A stretch of 9,014 nt of DNA, taken from the NCBI GenBank assembly GCA_013140465.1, contig JABFST010000271.1, forward strand, positions 1-9,014. The letters are read 5' to 3'. Made by a program: the position numbers and the translations under genes. Below are positions 1 through 7,144 of the stretch, in pieces. Numbering within the stretch: the stretch's first letter is position 1; each line of letters opens with the position of its first letter. Below the pieces are notes generated by a model that was not told where the DNA came from, did not search any database, and saw only the letters and a program-made list of their open reading frames with translations. The DNA is from Methylococcaceae bacterium. Lineage in GTDB: Bacteria > Pseudomonadota > Gammaproteobacteria > Methylococcales > Methylomonadaceae.

Positions 1-1781
1 TTACGGTCACCAATGTAAATATTTTCCAAACCCAAACGGGCAAAGCCATTCCATAAGGGTTCGGCGTAATGGAACTTAAGCAAATGCTCGGGCGAGGCAA
101 CCGCACGCATACCGCCGTTGCTTTCGTCTGTCACCCGCGTATAAGTATAAGAGAGTTTGGCTAAACGTCCATTGTCCCAGCGTTTTTCCGCTTCCCACTC
201 AAAACCCAAGGCATGGTAGTTGCCGATATTGTAAAACGCCCCGCTGGCCCCATACCCAGGCTCTTGCTTTTGCTCCAAAATTTGCGTCATATCGTTGTAA
301 AACAAATCGGTGGTGAGCTTTATCCCTGTGTTGGAGTGCCATTCCCATACGCCTTCGTAGCTCTTGATACGTTCCTCGACATTGTTGGGGTTGGTGGCGA
401 TAGGCGTGTAATTGTAGTCACGTTCCCAGACATTGGGCGCGCGAAAAGTGGAGCTGTACAACAGCTTAAAACTGGTGCTATCCAAGGGGTTCCAAATCAA
501 GCCTAAGCGCGGGTTAAGCTGCAAGCTTTTCAGCATGTGATGGTAATCCAAGCGTAAACCCGCACTAAAAATCAGCGTATCAAAAAGCTGTATGTCGTCT
601 TGTGCATAGAGTTCAACCCGATTGCCGCTACGCTGGCTGCCTTGGTGAAACTCATAAGGGTTGAGGTCGTAGTTGTACATGTATTGGCGTTGGTCGTATT
701 GGTATTCCACGCCCAACAACAGCCGATGGCGGTCAAGCAAGGTGGTGGTCAGTTGTGCATCACCGCCCCACCAGCGGCTGCTGGCCCCATCACGGTCGAT
801 CACACGGCGGTTATGGTTGATATATGCCTCATCAGATGAATATTCATAGCCATGAAAAAAGCCTTTAAGCTGCAGGGCGGTTTGTGGGCTAAACGTGTGG
901 GTGTATTTAAGGTTGCCAAAATACTGCTGGTCGCGCGTAAAAAAGACCGGATCATTAAAAATGCCGTCAAACGATGCGGTAGGCACTTGTTTTTTGCGGT
1001 CTACCAAACCCGCCATCGCAGTAAAGTTTTCCGACTGTAGGCGTGCGAACAGCCGCGTTGCCCATTCACCGTCGCGATTATGGGCAATGCCGTTATTGGT
1101 GGCAGGGCTGTCAAACTCGGGGAAATACAGGTTGCTGACCCCCGCGCTATCGTAATGCGAGCCGGACACTAACACATCTAGGCCATTAGCCAGTTTTTTG
1201 CCGAAGCTGGCGCGGCCTTGGTAAGTGTTGTAACTGGCGGCCGAGCTGGCAAGTTGTAGGCCATTAAGCCCTTGGCCTGTTTTGGTGACGACATTGATGA
1301 GGCCCAAAAAAGCATTGGCGCCGTAGATTGACGAACCCGAACCGGGAATATATTCAATGCGCTCTATCAGGTCGATGTCGAGCATAAATTCTTGCCCCAT
1401 ATAACCGCCGTCGAAAATATTTTCGTTCATGCGTTGCCCGTCAATCATAAACAGCACGCGTGAGTTAAAGTCGTTGGGGTGCAAAAAACCGCGCACGCCC
1501 ACATAACTGTAGTTGCGCTCAGTGCTGGTATTAATCCCGCGCAACGCATTTAGGGCATCGGCAAGTGTACGCCAACCAAAGGTGCGGATGTCGGCGGCGG
1601 TCAAGACCGAAACGGAAGACGGTGAAAGGTTGGCTTTTTGCCCTAAACGTGAGGCGGTGATGACCTCCACATTCAGCAATTCTTCAATGGAAAGATCGGT
1701 CAGATCTTCCGCATTAGCATGTCCGGCAACAGCTAAACAGCTGAGGACTAGCAGAATGGCAGTGAAGAGGGCTCTAAACAT
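1..1781 (-). CDS. TonB-dependent outer-membrane receptor, 3' end outside window
   Basis: The frame is open from an ATG at 1781 to the left edge, giving 593 residues without a stop. A signal peptide is clear: basic MFR, hydrophobic core, cleavage after ANA at about residue 24. A TonB-box-like VEVITAS follows at 38-44. The plug domain (about 50-170) has SSVSVLTAADIR, VGVRGF, RVLFMIDGQRMN, IERIEYIPGSGSSIYGANAF and INVVTKTG. The rest alternates like beta-barrel strands, with many aromatics and the typical FRAPNVWER stretch. The family transports siderophores, cobalamin or other scarce ligands across the outer membrane using TonB energy; the substrate cannot be read from this sequence. The last strands and terminal aromatic residue lie outside the window. 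No Shine-Dalgarno precedes 1781. An in-frame ATG at 1847 would add 22 residues ahead of the signal peptide and is less likely. A lipobox reading of VLSC (residues 12-15) is weak. Confidence 0.93.
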   Translation of the reverse strand, partial: MFRALFTAILLVLSCLAVAGHANAEDLTDLSIEELLNVEVITASRLGQKANLSPSSVSVLTAADIRTFGWRTLADALNALRGINTSTERNYSYVGVRGFLHPNDFNSRVLFMIDGQRMNENIFDGGYMGQEFMLDIDLIERIEYIPGSGSSIYGANAFLGLINVVTKTGQGLNGLQLASSAASYNTYQGRASFGKKLANGLDVLVSGSHYDSAGVSNLYFPEFDSPATNNGIAHNRDGEWATRLFARLQSENFTAMAGLVDRKKQVPTASFDGIFNDPVFFTRDQQYFGNLKYTHTFSPQTALQLKGFFHGYEYSSDEAYINHNRRVIDRDGASSRWWGGDAQLTTTLLDRHRLLLGVEYQYDQRQYMYNYDLNPYEFHQGSQRSGNRVELYAQDDIQLFDTLIFSAGLRLDYHHMLKSLQLNPRLGLIWNPLDSTSFKLLYSSTFRAPNVWERDYNYTPIATNPNNVEERIKSYEGVWEWHSNTGIKLTTDLFYNDMTQILEQKQEPGYGASGAFYNIGNYHALGFEWEAEKRWDNGRLAKLSYTYTRVTDESNGGMRAVASPEHLLKFHYAEPLWNGFARLGLENIYIGDR

Positions 1782-1884
1782 GGTTGGGGTCGTTGGGTAA
1801 AGTGGGTGAAGAAGGTTTACAAAGGCGGTGGTCGCGCTCCCACGCATGAAGGGTATTAAGATAAGGGTGCAGGGCTACTGGTTA

Positions 1885-1894
1885 GGTGTACACC
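1885..1894. promoter_or_regulatory. Perfect 10-bp palindrome in receptor leader, possible operator
   Basis: GGTGTACACC is a perfect palindrome about 105 bases upstream of the receptor ATG. Its position would suit a regulator-binding site, but a 10-bp palindrome alone is weak evidence and it matches no operator that I recognise with confidence. Confidence 0.2.
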
Positions 1895-1910
1895 GCTGGC
1901 AGCAATTAAA

Positions 1911-1918
1911 GTTATTTT
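1911..1918. repeat. Left copy of 8-bp direct repeat (putative target duplication)
   Basis: GTTATTTT lies immediately outside the left terminal inverted repeat and is repeated exactly at 2066-2073, outside the right one. The one-base offset from the 11-bp inverted repeat is the same on both sides, which supports a target-site duplication. Confidence 0.5.
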
Positions 1919-1951
1919 GTAACTATTCAGAGCGACTTCTAATAAGTCAAA

Positions 1952-1997
1952 TTTACCGTAGGCTGAACGGAGTCTTTACCGTAGGCTGAGCGGAGTC
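1952..1997. repeat. Tandem 23-bp duplication, two copies
   Basis: Positions 1952-1974 and 1975-1997 are the same 23-bp unit, beginning TTTACCGTAGGCTGA, with one difference (A at 1967, G at 1990). A degenerate partial copy, CCGAAGGCTGAA at 2047-2058, runs into the right terminal inverted repeat. The second full copy forms most of the left arm of the neighbouring palindrome. Confidence 0.85.
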
Positions 1998-2030
1998 GAA
2001 GCCGGTTTGTTCGCTTCGACTCCGCTCAGC
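1985..2030. repeat. Perfect palindrome with 18-bp arms, REP-like
   Basis: GCTGAGCGGAGTCGAAGC (1985-2002) is exactly complementary to GCTTCGACTCCGCTCAGC (2013-2030) across a 10-base loop. After two mismatches the stem resumes for four pairs (1979-1982 with 2033-2036). Motifs of the type CTTCGACnnnGCTCAGC are widespread dispersed intergenic repeats in bacteria, which is why I call it REP-like. As RNA it would fold into a very stable hairpin between the phosphatase and receptor genes, but no U-run follows it on the minus strand. Confidence 0.85.
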
Positions 2031-2065
2031 GAACGGCTGTTTTGTCCCGAAGGCTGAATAGTTAT

Positions 2066-2073
2066 GTTATTTT
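2066..2073. repeat. Right copy of 8-bp direct repeat (putative target duplication)
   Basis: Exact second copy of GTTATTTT from 1911-1918. The sequence is AT-rich and low in complexity, so chance identity cannot be excluded. Confidence 0.5.
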
Positions 2074-2163
2074 AAAACTTAAATGGGGCAAAACCTAAAA
2101 AAATCCGCCGAATTGCCCTTTATAGGTGCAGTTTTGCCGATTTGGGCAGCAACAAGACCCGCC

Positions 2164-3354
2164 CTAACCCACTTCAAGTATCAACATAGAAATGTCATCT
2201 TCAAAACTATCGCTGCCTTGCCAAGCGCGGATACGCAAGTCCAACAAACGGATCACCTCGCTTACGGACAATTGCCGGGTCTCGTCTACAAACTCGCGCA
2301 AACGTTCCGCCCCCCACATTTCTCCTTGCGGCGACTCACATTCGGTGATGCCGTCAGAATACAAAAACAAGCGGTCGCCTACAGCATAGCTGAGTTGCAC
2401 GGATTCATAGCGGGCATCAGGGATTATGCCCACGGGCAAGCCGCCATTGACAATAAACCGGGCTGGCTGTCCAACTGGCAGATAAATCGGATGCGGATGA
2501 CCCGCTTGGCAGAGTTCTAGGGTACACGCTTGGGTGTCGATGACACCGTAAATCATCGTGAAATAAAGGATGTTATGGGTATCGGTTTGAAATTGCCGAT
2601 TTAGGTTTGCCACTACCTGCGGCGCGGAACGCGCAACAGGGCAATTTGCCGAATCTGATTGGCTAAAATGCAAATGGCTAGTGCAGCCCATGTCTGGCGA
2701 TAACAGGCGGCTGACCGTAAACGATTGCATCGCCGAGGCGATGCCGTGTCCTGCCACATCGACGATATAAAAGCCGACATGCTGGGCATCCAAGCGAAAA
2801 AAATTAAAAATGTCGCCAGAAAGTTGTGTGGAAGGATGGAACAACCAGTCTATCGCAATACCTAGAATGTTTGAGGAGGTGCTGGGCAATAAGCTACGCT
2901 GCATGGTTGCCGCCATTTGCAGGTCACGGTTTATGACTTCTGTGGCTGCCATGAGTTTGCTGTTGCTTTCAGTCAGGTTTTTTTCCAGTTCTAAAACCCG
3001 TTCCCCTGCGCGGATACGCGCGTGCAGTTCATCGAGCTGGATGGGCTTGCGGATAAAATCATCGGCCCCTGCATCCATGCCTTGCACGACCGATTGGGTG
3101 TCGTCCAAGGCCGTGACTAATATCATGTAAGTGTAATGCGGCAAAATAGCGGCGCGAACTTGTTGGCAAAGCTCGGTGCCGCTACCGCCGGGCATGATCC
3201 AGTCGGTAATCACAAACTGGATTTTTTCGCTTAAGATGACCGTCAGCGCGGTGTTGATATTATCGACAGCAACCACTTCATAGCCCCATTTTTCAAAGCT
3301 TCTTTGCATCATAATACGCGTCAGCAAACTGTCTTCAACGATAAGGATACGCAT
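2164..3354 (-). CDS. Response regulator with SpoIIE/PP2C serine phosphatase output
   Basis: The 396-residue product is cytoplasmic. Residues 1-115 are a receiver domain: acidic pair E7 D8, phospho-acceptor D51 in ITDWIMPGG, T81, K103 in IRKPI. A helical linker (about 110-158) ends in LQMAATMQRSLLPS, typical of the entry to RsbU/SpoIIE phosphatases. The PP2C-type domain keeps its metal-binding aspartates: SGD (D181), VDVAGHG (D199), YSDGITE (D334) and EDDIS (D386/D387), so it is probably active. Such proteins dephosphorylate a STAS anti-anti-sigma serine when the receiver is phosphorylated; the 111-residue STAS protein at 6734-7069 is the obvious substrate. The gene starts at the stop of the hybrid kinase gene, implying translational coupling and a cognate pair. 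I chose the second of two adjacent ATGs because AGGAG lies 6 bases before it; the first, at 3357, is only 3 bases away. Confidence 0.93.
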   Translation of the reverse strand: MRILIVEDSLLTRIMMQRSFEKWGYEVVAVDNINTALTVILSEKIQFVITDWIMPGGSGTELCQQVRAAILPHYTYMILVTALDDTQSVVQGMDAGADDFIRKPIQLDELHARIRAGERVLELEKNLTESNSKLMAATEVINRDLQMAATMQRSLLPSTSSNILGIAIDWLFHPSTQLSGDIFNFFRLDAQHVGFYIVDVAGHGIASAMQSFTVSRLLSPDMGCTSHLHFSQSDSANCPVARSAPQVVANLNRQFQTDTHNILYFTMIYGVIDTQACTLELCQAGHPHPIYLPVGQPARFIVNGGLPVGIIPDARYESVQLSYAVGDRLFLYSDGITECESPQGEMWGAERLREFVDETRQLSVSEVIRLLDLRIRAWQGSDSFEDDISMLILEVG

Positions 3355-3356
3355 CA

Positions 3357-6300
3357 TCAGCTCCTGGCGACTAAAGAACGGGCCGAGTGGGAAAGTTCGG
3401 CTTGCAGTTGGGCGATCAGTGCCATCACCTTGGCGTTAAGCTCTGCGCTCAAATCAGCAAGTACCGCTGCATCACCCTTACGCGCCGCCACTTCCAGACT
3501 GTTGGCGGCATCTGATGCACTCAGCGCGTAAAAATGCGCGGTCGTGCCTTTCAGTGCGTGTGCGGTATTGGCGATAGCCGCAACATTGCCTTGCGCCAAA
3601 TGCTGGGACAAATCCTCCAACTGTTGTTGCGCTTCGGTGAGGAATAGCCCCATCAATTCGTGCAGCAACTCATGATCCCCTTCCAAATGTTTAAGGGTGG
3701 CGACGGCATCCCATACAGGTGCAAAAGACGAAGCCAGGCTGGTTTCGGGCTGTGCTTCGGCAAGGCCGGATGAACCCAGATAATACGCTAATAAACCAAT
3801 GAGTTGTTCATTTATGATGGGCTTGCTTAAATAAGCGTCCATACCCGCCGCCAAGCATTTCTCGCGTTCGCCGTCTAAGGCGGTGGCGGTTAGGGCCACT
3901 ACTGTTTGGCGAGGCAAGGCACGCGCCTGTTCCTGCACACGCAGTTCGCGGGTCGCGGCATAACCATCCAGCACCGGCATTTGGCAATCCATAAAAATCA
4001 AATCGTAATGCTGGCACGTTGCCTTATCAAGGGCAATCTGCCCGTGTTCAGCCAGATCCGGCACGATGTCGAACTTGCTTAATTTTGCTACGATCACTTT
4101 TTGGTTGATGGCGTTATCCTCAACCACCAGCACTTTTTTGCCCGCGTAGCTGGGCCATTCTGCGGCGGCAGGTTGGGGCCGTATGGTGCTATCCAACACG
4201 CCCAATAAGGCCGTGACGATGGCATCAAAGAGCTGTGATTGGCGCACAGGCTTCAATAAGCGTTGCACAACGCCTGTCCCCAGATAGTCGTTCAGTTCAA
4301 ACAGGTCGCCTGACGACAATAAAATAATCGGGGTTTGCGCAAGGCCCGCCATCCCGGCTAAGTTTTGGGCAACACCCAAACCATCCATGCCCGGCATTTG
4401 CACATCCAACACCACCAAATCATGGCGTTCACCGAGTATGGCTTGTGCCTGTAAGGCCATCAGTGCGGCAGCGCCGTTATCCACGGCTTCTACCGCTAAG
4501 CCCCATGAGCTTAAGTAATATTGGAGTATGCTGCGGTTGGTCGCATTATCATCCACCACCAACACACGTTTGCCGGAAACATCGTAGGCATGTCCGGGCG
4601 TTTCTTGCGCTGTGCTGGGCAACAACGGCAAAGTGAACCAAAAACAAGAACCTTTGCCCAACTCACTGTCCACGCCCAACGTGCCGCCCATCAGTTCCAC
4701 TAATTTTTTGCTGATCGACAAGCCTAAGCCGGATCCGCCAAAACGTCGGGAAGTGGCGCTATCGGCTTGGGAAAACGGCTGGAACAGCGCACCTTTAACG
4801 CTATCGGAAATGCCTATGCCGGTATCGGATACAGCAAAATGGAATTGTTCTGCGCCCTCTTGGCTATCTAGGCGCGTGACGCGCACAGAGATTTCGCCGT
4901 GTTCGGTAAACTTAACGGCATTGCCTATCAGGTTGGTCAGCACTTGCCGGATGCGCATAGGATCGCCACGCCACCGCGCCGGCATCGGCACAGGCAAGAA
5001 ACAGCTGAGTTCCAAACCATTGGCGTGGGCGCGGGTCGCCAATAAGGCGCAAATGTCATCTACCAAATTGACCAAGTCAAAATCCACTTGCTCGACTTCA
5101 AACTTACCCGCTTCCAGTTTGGAAAAATCGAGAATATCGTTAATCACATCCAGCAACGCTTCGGCGGAATTATGGGCCGTTTGTATCCAATCACGTTGGG
5201 TGCTGGTCAGTTGGGTTTCCCGCAATAAATCCAACATGCCCAGCACGCCATTCATAGGCGTGCGGATTTCATGGCTCATATTGGCTAAGAACGCGCTTTT
5301 GAGTAACGAGGCTTGCATCGCCATATCCCTGGCGGCTTCCAAAGCTTTTTTGGCCTCATCTTGGCGCAAGGCCAAGGCCATCATTTCACCGACTTGCGTG
5401 AGCATCGCCAAACGGCTTTCAGAGCGCACGGGATAGGGGTCGGTATAGAGAAACAATACCCCTAAAATATCGGCATCGGCGGCAATCGGCACAATGTAAT
5501 GACCATGTGCTTGCATCCCTTCATAATGGTGTTCGTGCAAGGGATCGCAAAAACAGTCATCCGAAACCAACAGCTTGCCCGACAGCGCCACGCGCCCACA
5601 TAAGCACGAACCACAAGCGACGCGTTGTTCTTTGGCAATAAATTCTGGGCTAAAGTCACCCGACAACACCAGCATGGACAAATAATCGTCGTCTTTAGAC
5701 CGCACAAAAACGCCGCCCTTGCGCTGCAAATCAAACGACTTGAGGTTAAACAGAATATCCAGCAATTGCTGGAAACGTTGCTCTAGCGGCGTGCTTTGCC
5801 GTAACACTTCAGAAATAGCCAAGCGCACCACGCTATCGGTAATGTCGCGCTGCATCTGGACATACCCCGATAAACTGCCGTCCTTATTGTAGACCGCAGA
5901 AATGCCGACATCGGCGTTGTACAAGCCGCCGCTTTTATGGCGGTTGACGATTTCACCCTGCCAATGCCCACGCTCTAGCAAATGTTGCCACATCTGCTGG
6001 TAAAACGCGGCATCATGCACACCTGACTTTAGCAACTCGGTCGGGGTGCGCCCCAAGGTTTCCTGAAAACTATAGCCCGTCAGCTCGGCAAACGCCGGGT
6101 TGGCCCATTCGATACGCGCTTCTTTATCGGTGATGATAATCGCATTGGACGTGGCCTCCAGCCCCGCCACCAACAGCTGGTTGCGCGTTTTGACATCGGC
6201 ACGGTGCAGCACATAGCGCAAGACCCGCACCAAATCGACATAGCCCGCATCGTTTTTGACTATATAGCCATTCGCACCCGTGCTGATTGCCGTTTCGGCT

Positions 6301-6659
6301 GCGTCTACGGCGTTGGGTGGCAGCAGGACAATAATAGGGAGGGTTTCTGATTTTTGCTTAAGTGTGCGGATAGCGGCAAAACCTTGCCCGTCAGGCAAGG
6401 CCAAGTCCAGCAAGACCACATCAAAGTGCGCCGAACCCAGTTTGTGCAGCGCCGCCTCTAAAGTTTGCACCCAGCTCACCTCAAAGTGCATGTTTTTAAG
6501 GCGGCTATCTACGGTTTTTTGCGGTTGTCCTGTATCCGCCCCGACCCTAGTCACTTCCAGCGGGGTTTCCTTAAATTGCCGCAAGCCGATTTGTAGCAGT
6601 TGGGCATCCGCAGGATCGGCTTCGACAAGCAGTACACAGACAAGTTTTGAGGGGTTCAT
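3357..6659 (-). CDS. Hybrid sensor histidine kinase REC-PAS-GAF-HisKA-HATPase-REC-REC-HPt
   Basis: The 1100-residue product has no signal peptide or membrane segment, so it is a cytoplasmic sensor. Domains in order: N-terminal receiver (about 7-155, D85, K135); PAS (about 160-275, ending QMQRDIT); GAF (about 290-430) with a Cys/His-rich cluster; HisKA with H463 in MSHEIRTP; HATPase (about 565-680) with N580 in IGNAVKFT, DTGIGI at 612-617 and GGSGLGL at 641-647; receiver 2 (697-820, D703 D704, D752, K803); receiver 3 (840-962, E847 D848, D891, T924, K946); HPt (about 983-1090) with H1034 in NTAHALKG. Phosphate should pass from H463 through a C-terminal receiver to H1034, then to the receiver-phosphatase encoded next. 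The first receiver looks degenerate (E13-A14 in place of the usual acidic pair; L113 where Thr/Ser is usual). The ATG at 6659 has no Shine-Dalgarno but gives a normal receiver N-terminus. Confidence 0.95.
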   Translation of the reverse strand: MNPSKLVCVLLVEADPADAQLLQIGLRQFKETPLEVTRVGADTGQPQKTVDSRLKNMHFEVSWVQTLEAALHKLGSAHFDVVLLDLALPDGQGFAAIRTLKQKSETLPIIVLLPPNAVDAAETAISTGANGYIVKNDAGYVDLVRVLRYVLHRADVKTRNQLLVAGLEATSNAIIITDKEARIEWANPAFAELTGYSFQETLGRTPTELLKSGVHDAAFYQQMWQHLLERGHWQGEIVNRHKSGGLYNADVGISAVYNKDGSLSGYVQMQRDITDSVVRLAISEVLRQSTPLEQRFQQLLDILFNLKSFDLQRKGGVFVRSKDDDYLSMLVLSGDFSPEFIAKEQRVACGSCLCGRVALSGKLLVSDDCFCDPLHEHHYEGMQAHGHYIVPIAADADILGVLFLYTDPYPVRSESRLAMLTQVGEMMALALRQDEAKKALEAARDMAMQASLLKSAFLANMSHEIRTPMNGVLGMLDLLRETQLTSTQRDWIQTAHNSAEALLDVINDILDFSKLEAGKFEVEQVDFDLVNLVDDICALLATRAHANGLELSCFLPVPMPARWRGDPMRIRQVLTNLIGNAVKFTEHGEISVRVTRLDSQEGAEQFHFAVSDTGIGISDSVKGALFQPFSQADSATSRRFGGSGLGLSISKKLVELMGGTLGVDSELGKGSCFWFTLPLLPSTAQETPGHAYDVSGKRVLVVDDNATNRSILQYYLSSWGLAVEAVDNGAAALMALQAQAILGERHDLVVLDVQMPGMDGLGVAQNLAGMAGLAQTPIILLSSGDLFELNDYLGTGVVQRLLKPVRQSQLFDAIVTALLGVLDSTIRPQPAAAEWPSYAGKKVLVVEDNAINQKVIVAKLSKFDIVPDLAEHGQIALDKATCQHYDLIFMDCQMPVLDGYAATRELRVQEQARALPRQTVVALTATALDGEREKCLAAGMDAYLSKPIINEQLIGLLAYYLGSSGLAEAQPETSLASSFAPVWDAVATLKHLEGDHELLHELMGLFLTEAQQQLEDLSQHLAQGNVAAIANTAHALKGTTAHFYALSASDAANSLEVAARKGDAAVLADLSAELNAKVMALIAQLQAELSHSARSLVARS
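3361..3365 (-). promoter_or_regulatory. Shine-Dalgarno AGGAG deciding the phosphatase start
   Basis: The minus strand reads AGGAGCTGATGATG. The TGA of the hybrid kinase overlaps the first ATG by one base, and the second ATG follows directly. Spacing is 3 bases to the first ATG and 6 to the second, so the second is favoured. It is the only strong Shine-Dalgarno in front of any gene here, and it sits inside the kinase coding region. Confidence 0.75.
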
Positions 6660-6685
6660 GGTGTAATGTATTCGGACAATTCGCC

Positions 6686-6722
6686 CCCGTCATGCCCTAT
6701 GCGTATTGGGCGGCATGACGGG
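6686..6722. repeat. Palindrome with 11-bp arms between STAS and hybrid kinase genes
   Basis: CCCGTCATGCC (6686-6696) pairs perfectly with GGCATGACGGG (6712-6722) across a 15-base loop. It begins 11 bases after the STAS stop codon. The position suits a terminator or RNA-stabilising hairpin, but the minus-strand RNA continues GGCGAATTG with no U-run, so intrinsic termination is unlikely. CCGTCATGCC-type inverted repeats also occur as dispersed intergenic palindromes in many proteobacteria. Confidence 0.8.
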
Positions 6723-6733
6723 TAAGCTGCCGT

Positions 6734-7069
6734 TTAGGCCGCAAACGCCGAAATGGCGGCGGGTAGGCTCGGGACAATTTCAAAAATTGTGTGCAAGCGC
6801 GTCAGCTCGATTAAAGACTGCACGACTGGGCTGGTCACTAACAACAAACGCCCCGGCTTAACCTGCATGTTCTTAAACGCCGAGATCAGCACTGCACAAG
6901 CACTGGAATCAATAAAAGTGACTTTTTCCATGTCGATGATTAGTTTGCCGCTGCCATTGTCGATTAAGTTTTTTATGCGTTCACGCGCTTCGGGTGCGTC
7001 CGCCATAATAAACCGGCCTAAGAGCACGACAATGTCGATGTCATCTTGTTTTTGCTCATGTAAGATCAT
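6734..7069 (-). CDS. STAS-domain anti-sigma factor antagonist (SpoIIAA/RsbV type)
   Basis: The 111-residue protein is a single STAS domain, the usual length for this family. The signature KVTFIDSSACAVLISAFK at 49-66 matches the SpoIIAA/RsbV phosphorylation loop. By alignment with SpoIIAA Ser58, the phospho-acceptor is S55, after D54; the usual Gly after the two serines is Ala (A57). The family cycles between a phosphorylated form, made by an RsbW-type kinase, and a dephosphorylated form, made by a PP2C phosphatase, which binds the kinase and frees its target. Both expected partners are encoded here: the kinase just upstream (75-base gap) and the phosphatase two genes downstream. The ATG at 7069 has only a weak GGGAA six bases before it. 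Confidence 0.93.
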   Translation of the reverse strand: MILHEQKQDDIDIVVLLGRFIMADAPEARERIKNLIDNGSGKLIIDMEKVTFIDSSACAVLISAFKNMQVKPGRLLLVTSPVVQSLIELTRLHTIFEIVPSLPAAISAFAA

Positions 7070-7144
7070 TAAAAATTCCCGTAAATAAGTAATTGTGTTG
7101 TGTCATCATGGCGTGTGGGTTGTTTGCGGGCCCATGCCTATGTT

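Larger units (their letters stand above)
1919..2065. mobile_element. MITE-like non-autonomous element with inverted ends and 8-bp flanking repeats
   Basis: TAACTATTCAG at 1920-1930 is the exact reverse complement of CTGAATAGTTA at 2054-2064; including the next outer base gives 11 of 12 matches. The unit is flanked symmetrically by GTTATTTT at 1911-1918 and again at 2066-2073, which looks like an 8-bp target duplication. The interior has no ORF. It carries a 23-bp tandem duplication and a strong palindrome. Size, ends and duplication are those expected of a miniature inverted-repeat element mobilised in trans; no transposase is in the window, so its family cannot be assigned. A REP-like array with coincidental AT-rich flanks is the alternative. 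Confidence 0.55.
1782..2163. other. 382-bp intergenic region between phosphatase and receptor genes
   Basis: No credible gene is seen here. The middle (about 1919-2065) is a MITE-like repeat element, listed separately. The receptor-proximal part (1782-1910) must hold the receptor leader and probably its promoter, but I see no convincing -35/-10 pair, Fur box or cobalamin riboswitch. The phosphatase-proximal part (2066-2163) contains a run of seven A at 2097-2103 (seven U in minus-strand RNA). It follows only a weak bulged stem at 2115-2129, so it is at best a poor terminator for the upstream gene cluster. Confidence 0.7.

Noticed and set aside
1782..1918. Fur box or cobalamin riboswitch upstream of the receptor
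   Set aside because: No GATAATGATAATCATTATC-like sequence and no B12-box-like core could be found on the minus strand.
2097..2129. Intrinsic terminator after the phosphatase gene
   Set aside because: The seven-U run is separated by 11 bases from only a short bulged stem, so it does not meet the usual pattern.
2083..2520. Plus-strand open frame of 145 codons
   Set aside because: Mostly antisense to the conserved SpoIIE domain; no family resemblance and no ribosome site.
4612..5436. Long plus-strand open frame (about 274 codons)
   Set aside because: It lies wholly antisense to the hybrid kinase gene, whose HisKA and HATPase motifs are intact; the plus-strand product is Ser/Lys-rich with no recognisable domain.
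6753..7088. Plus-strand open frame of 111 codons opposite the STAS gene
   Set aside because: The minus-strand frame has the clear STAS signature; the plus-strand product looks like shadow sequence.
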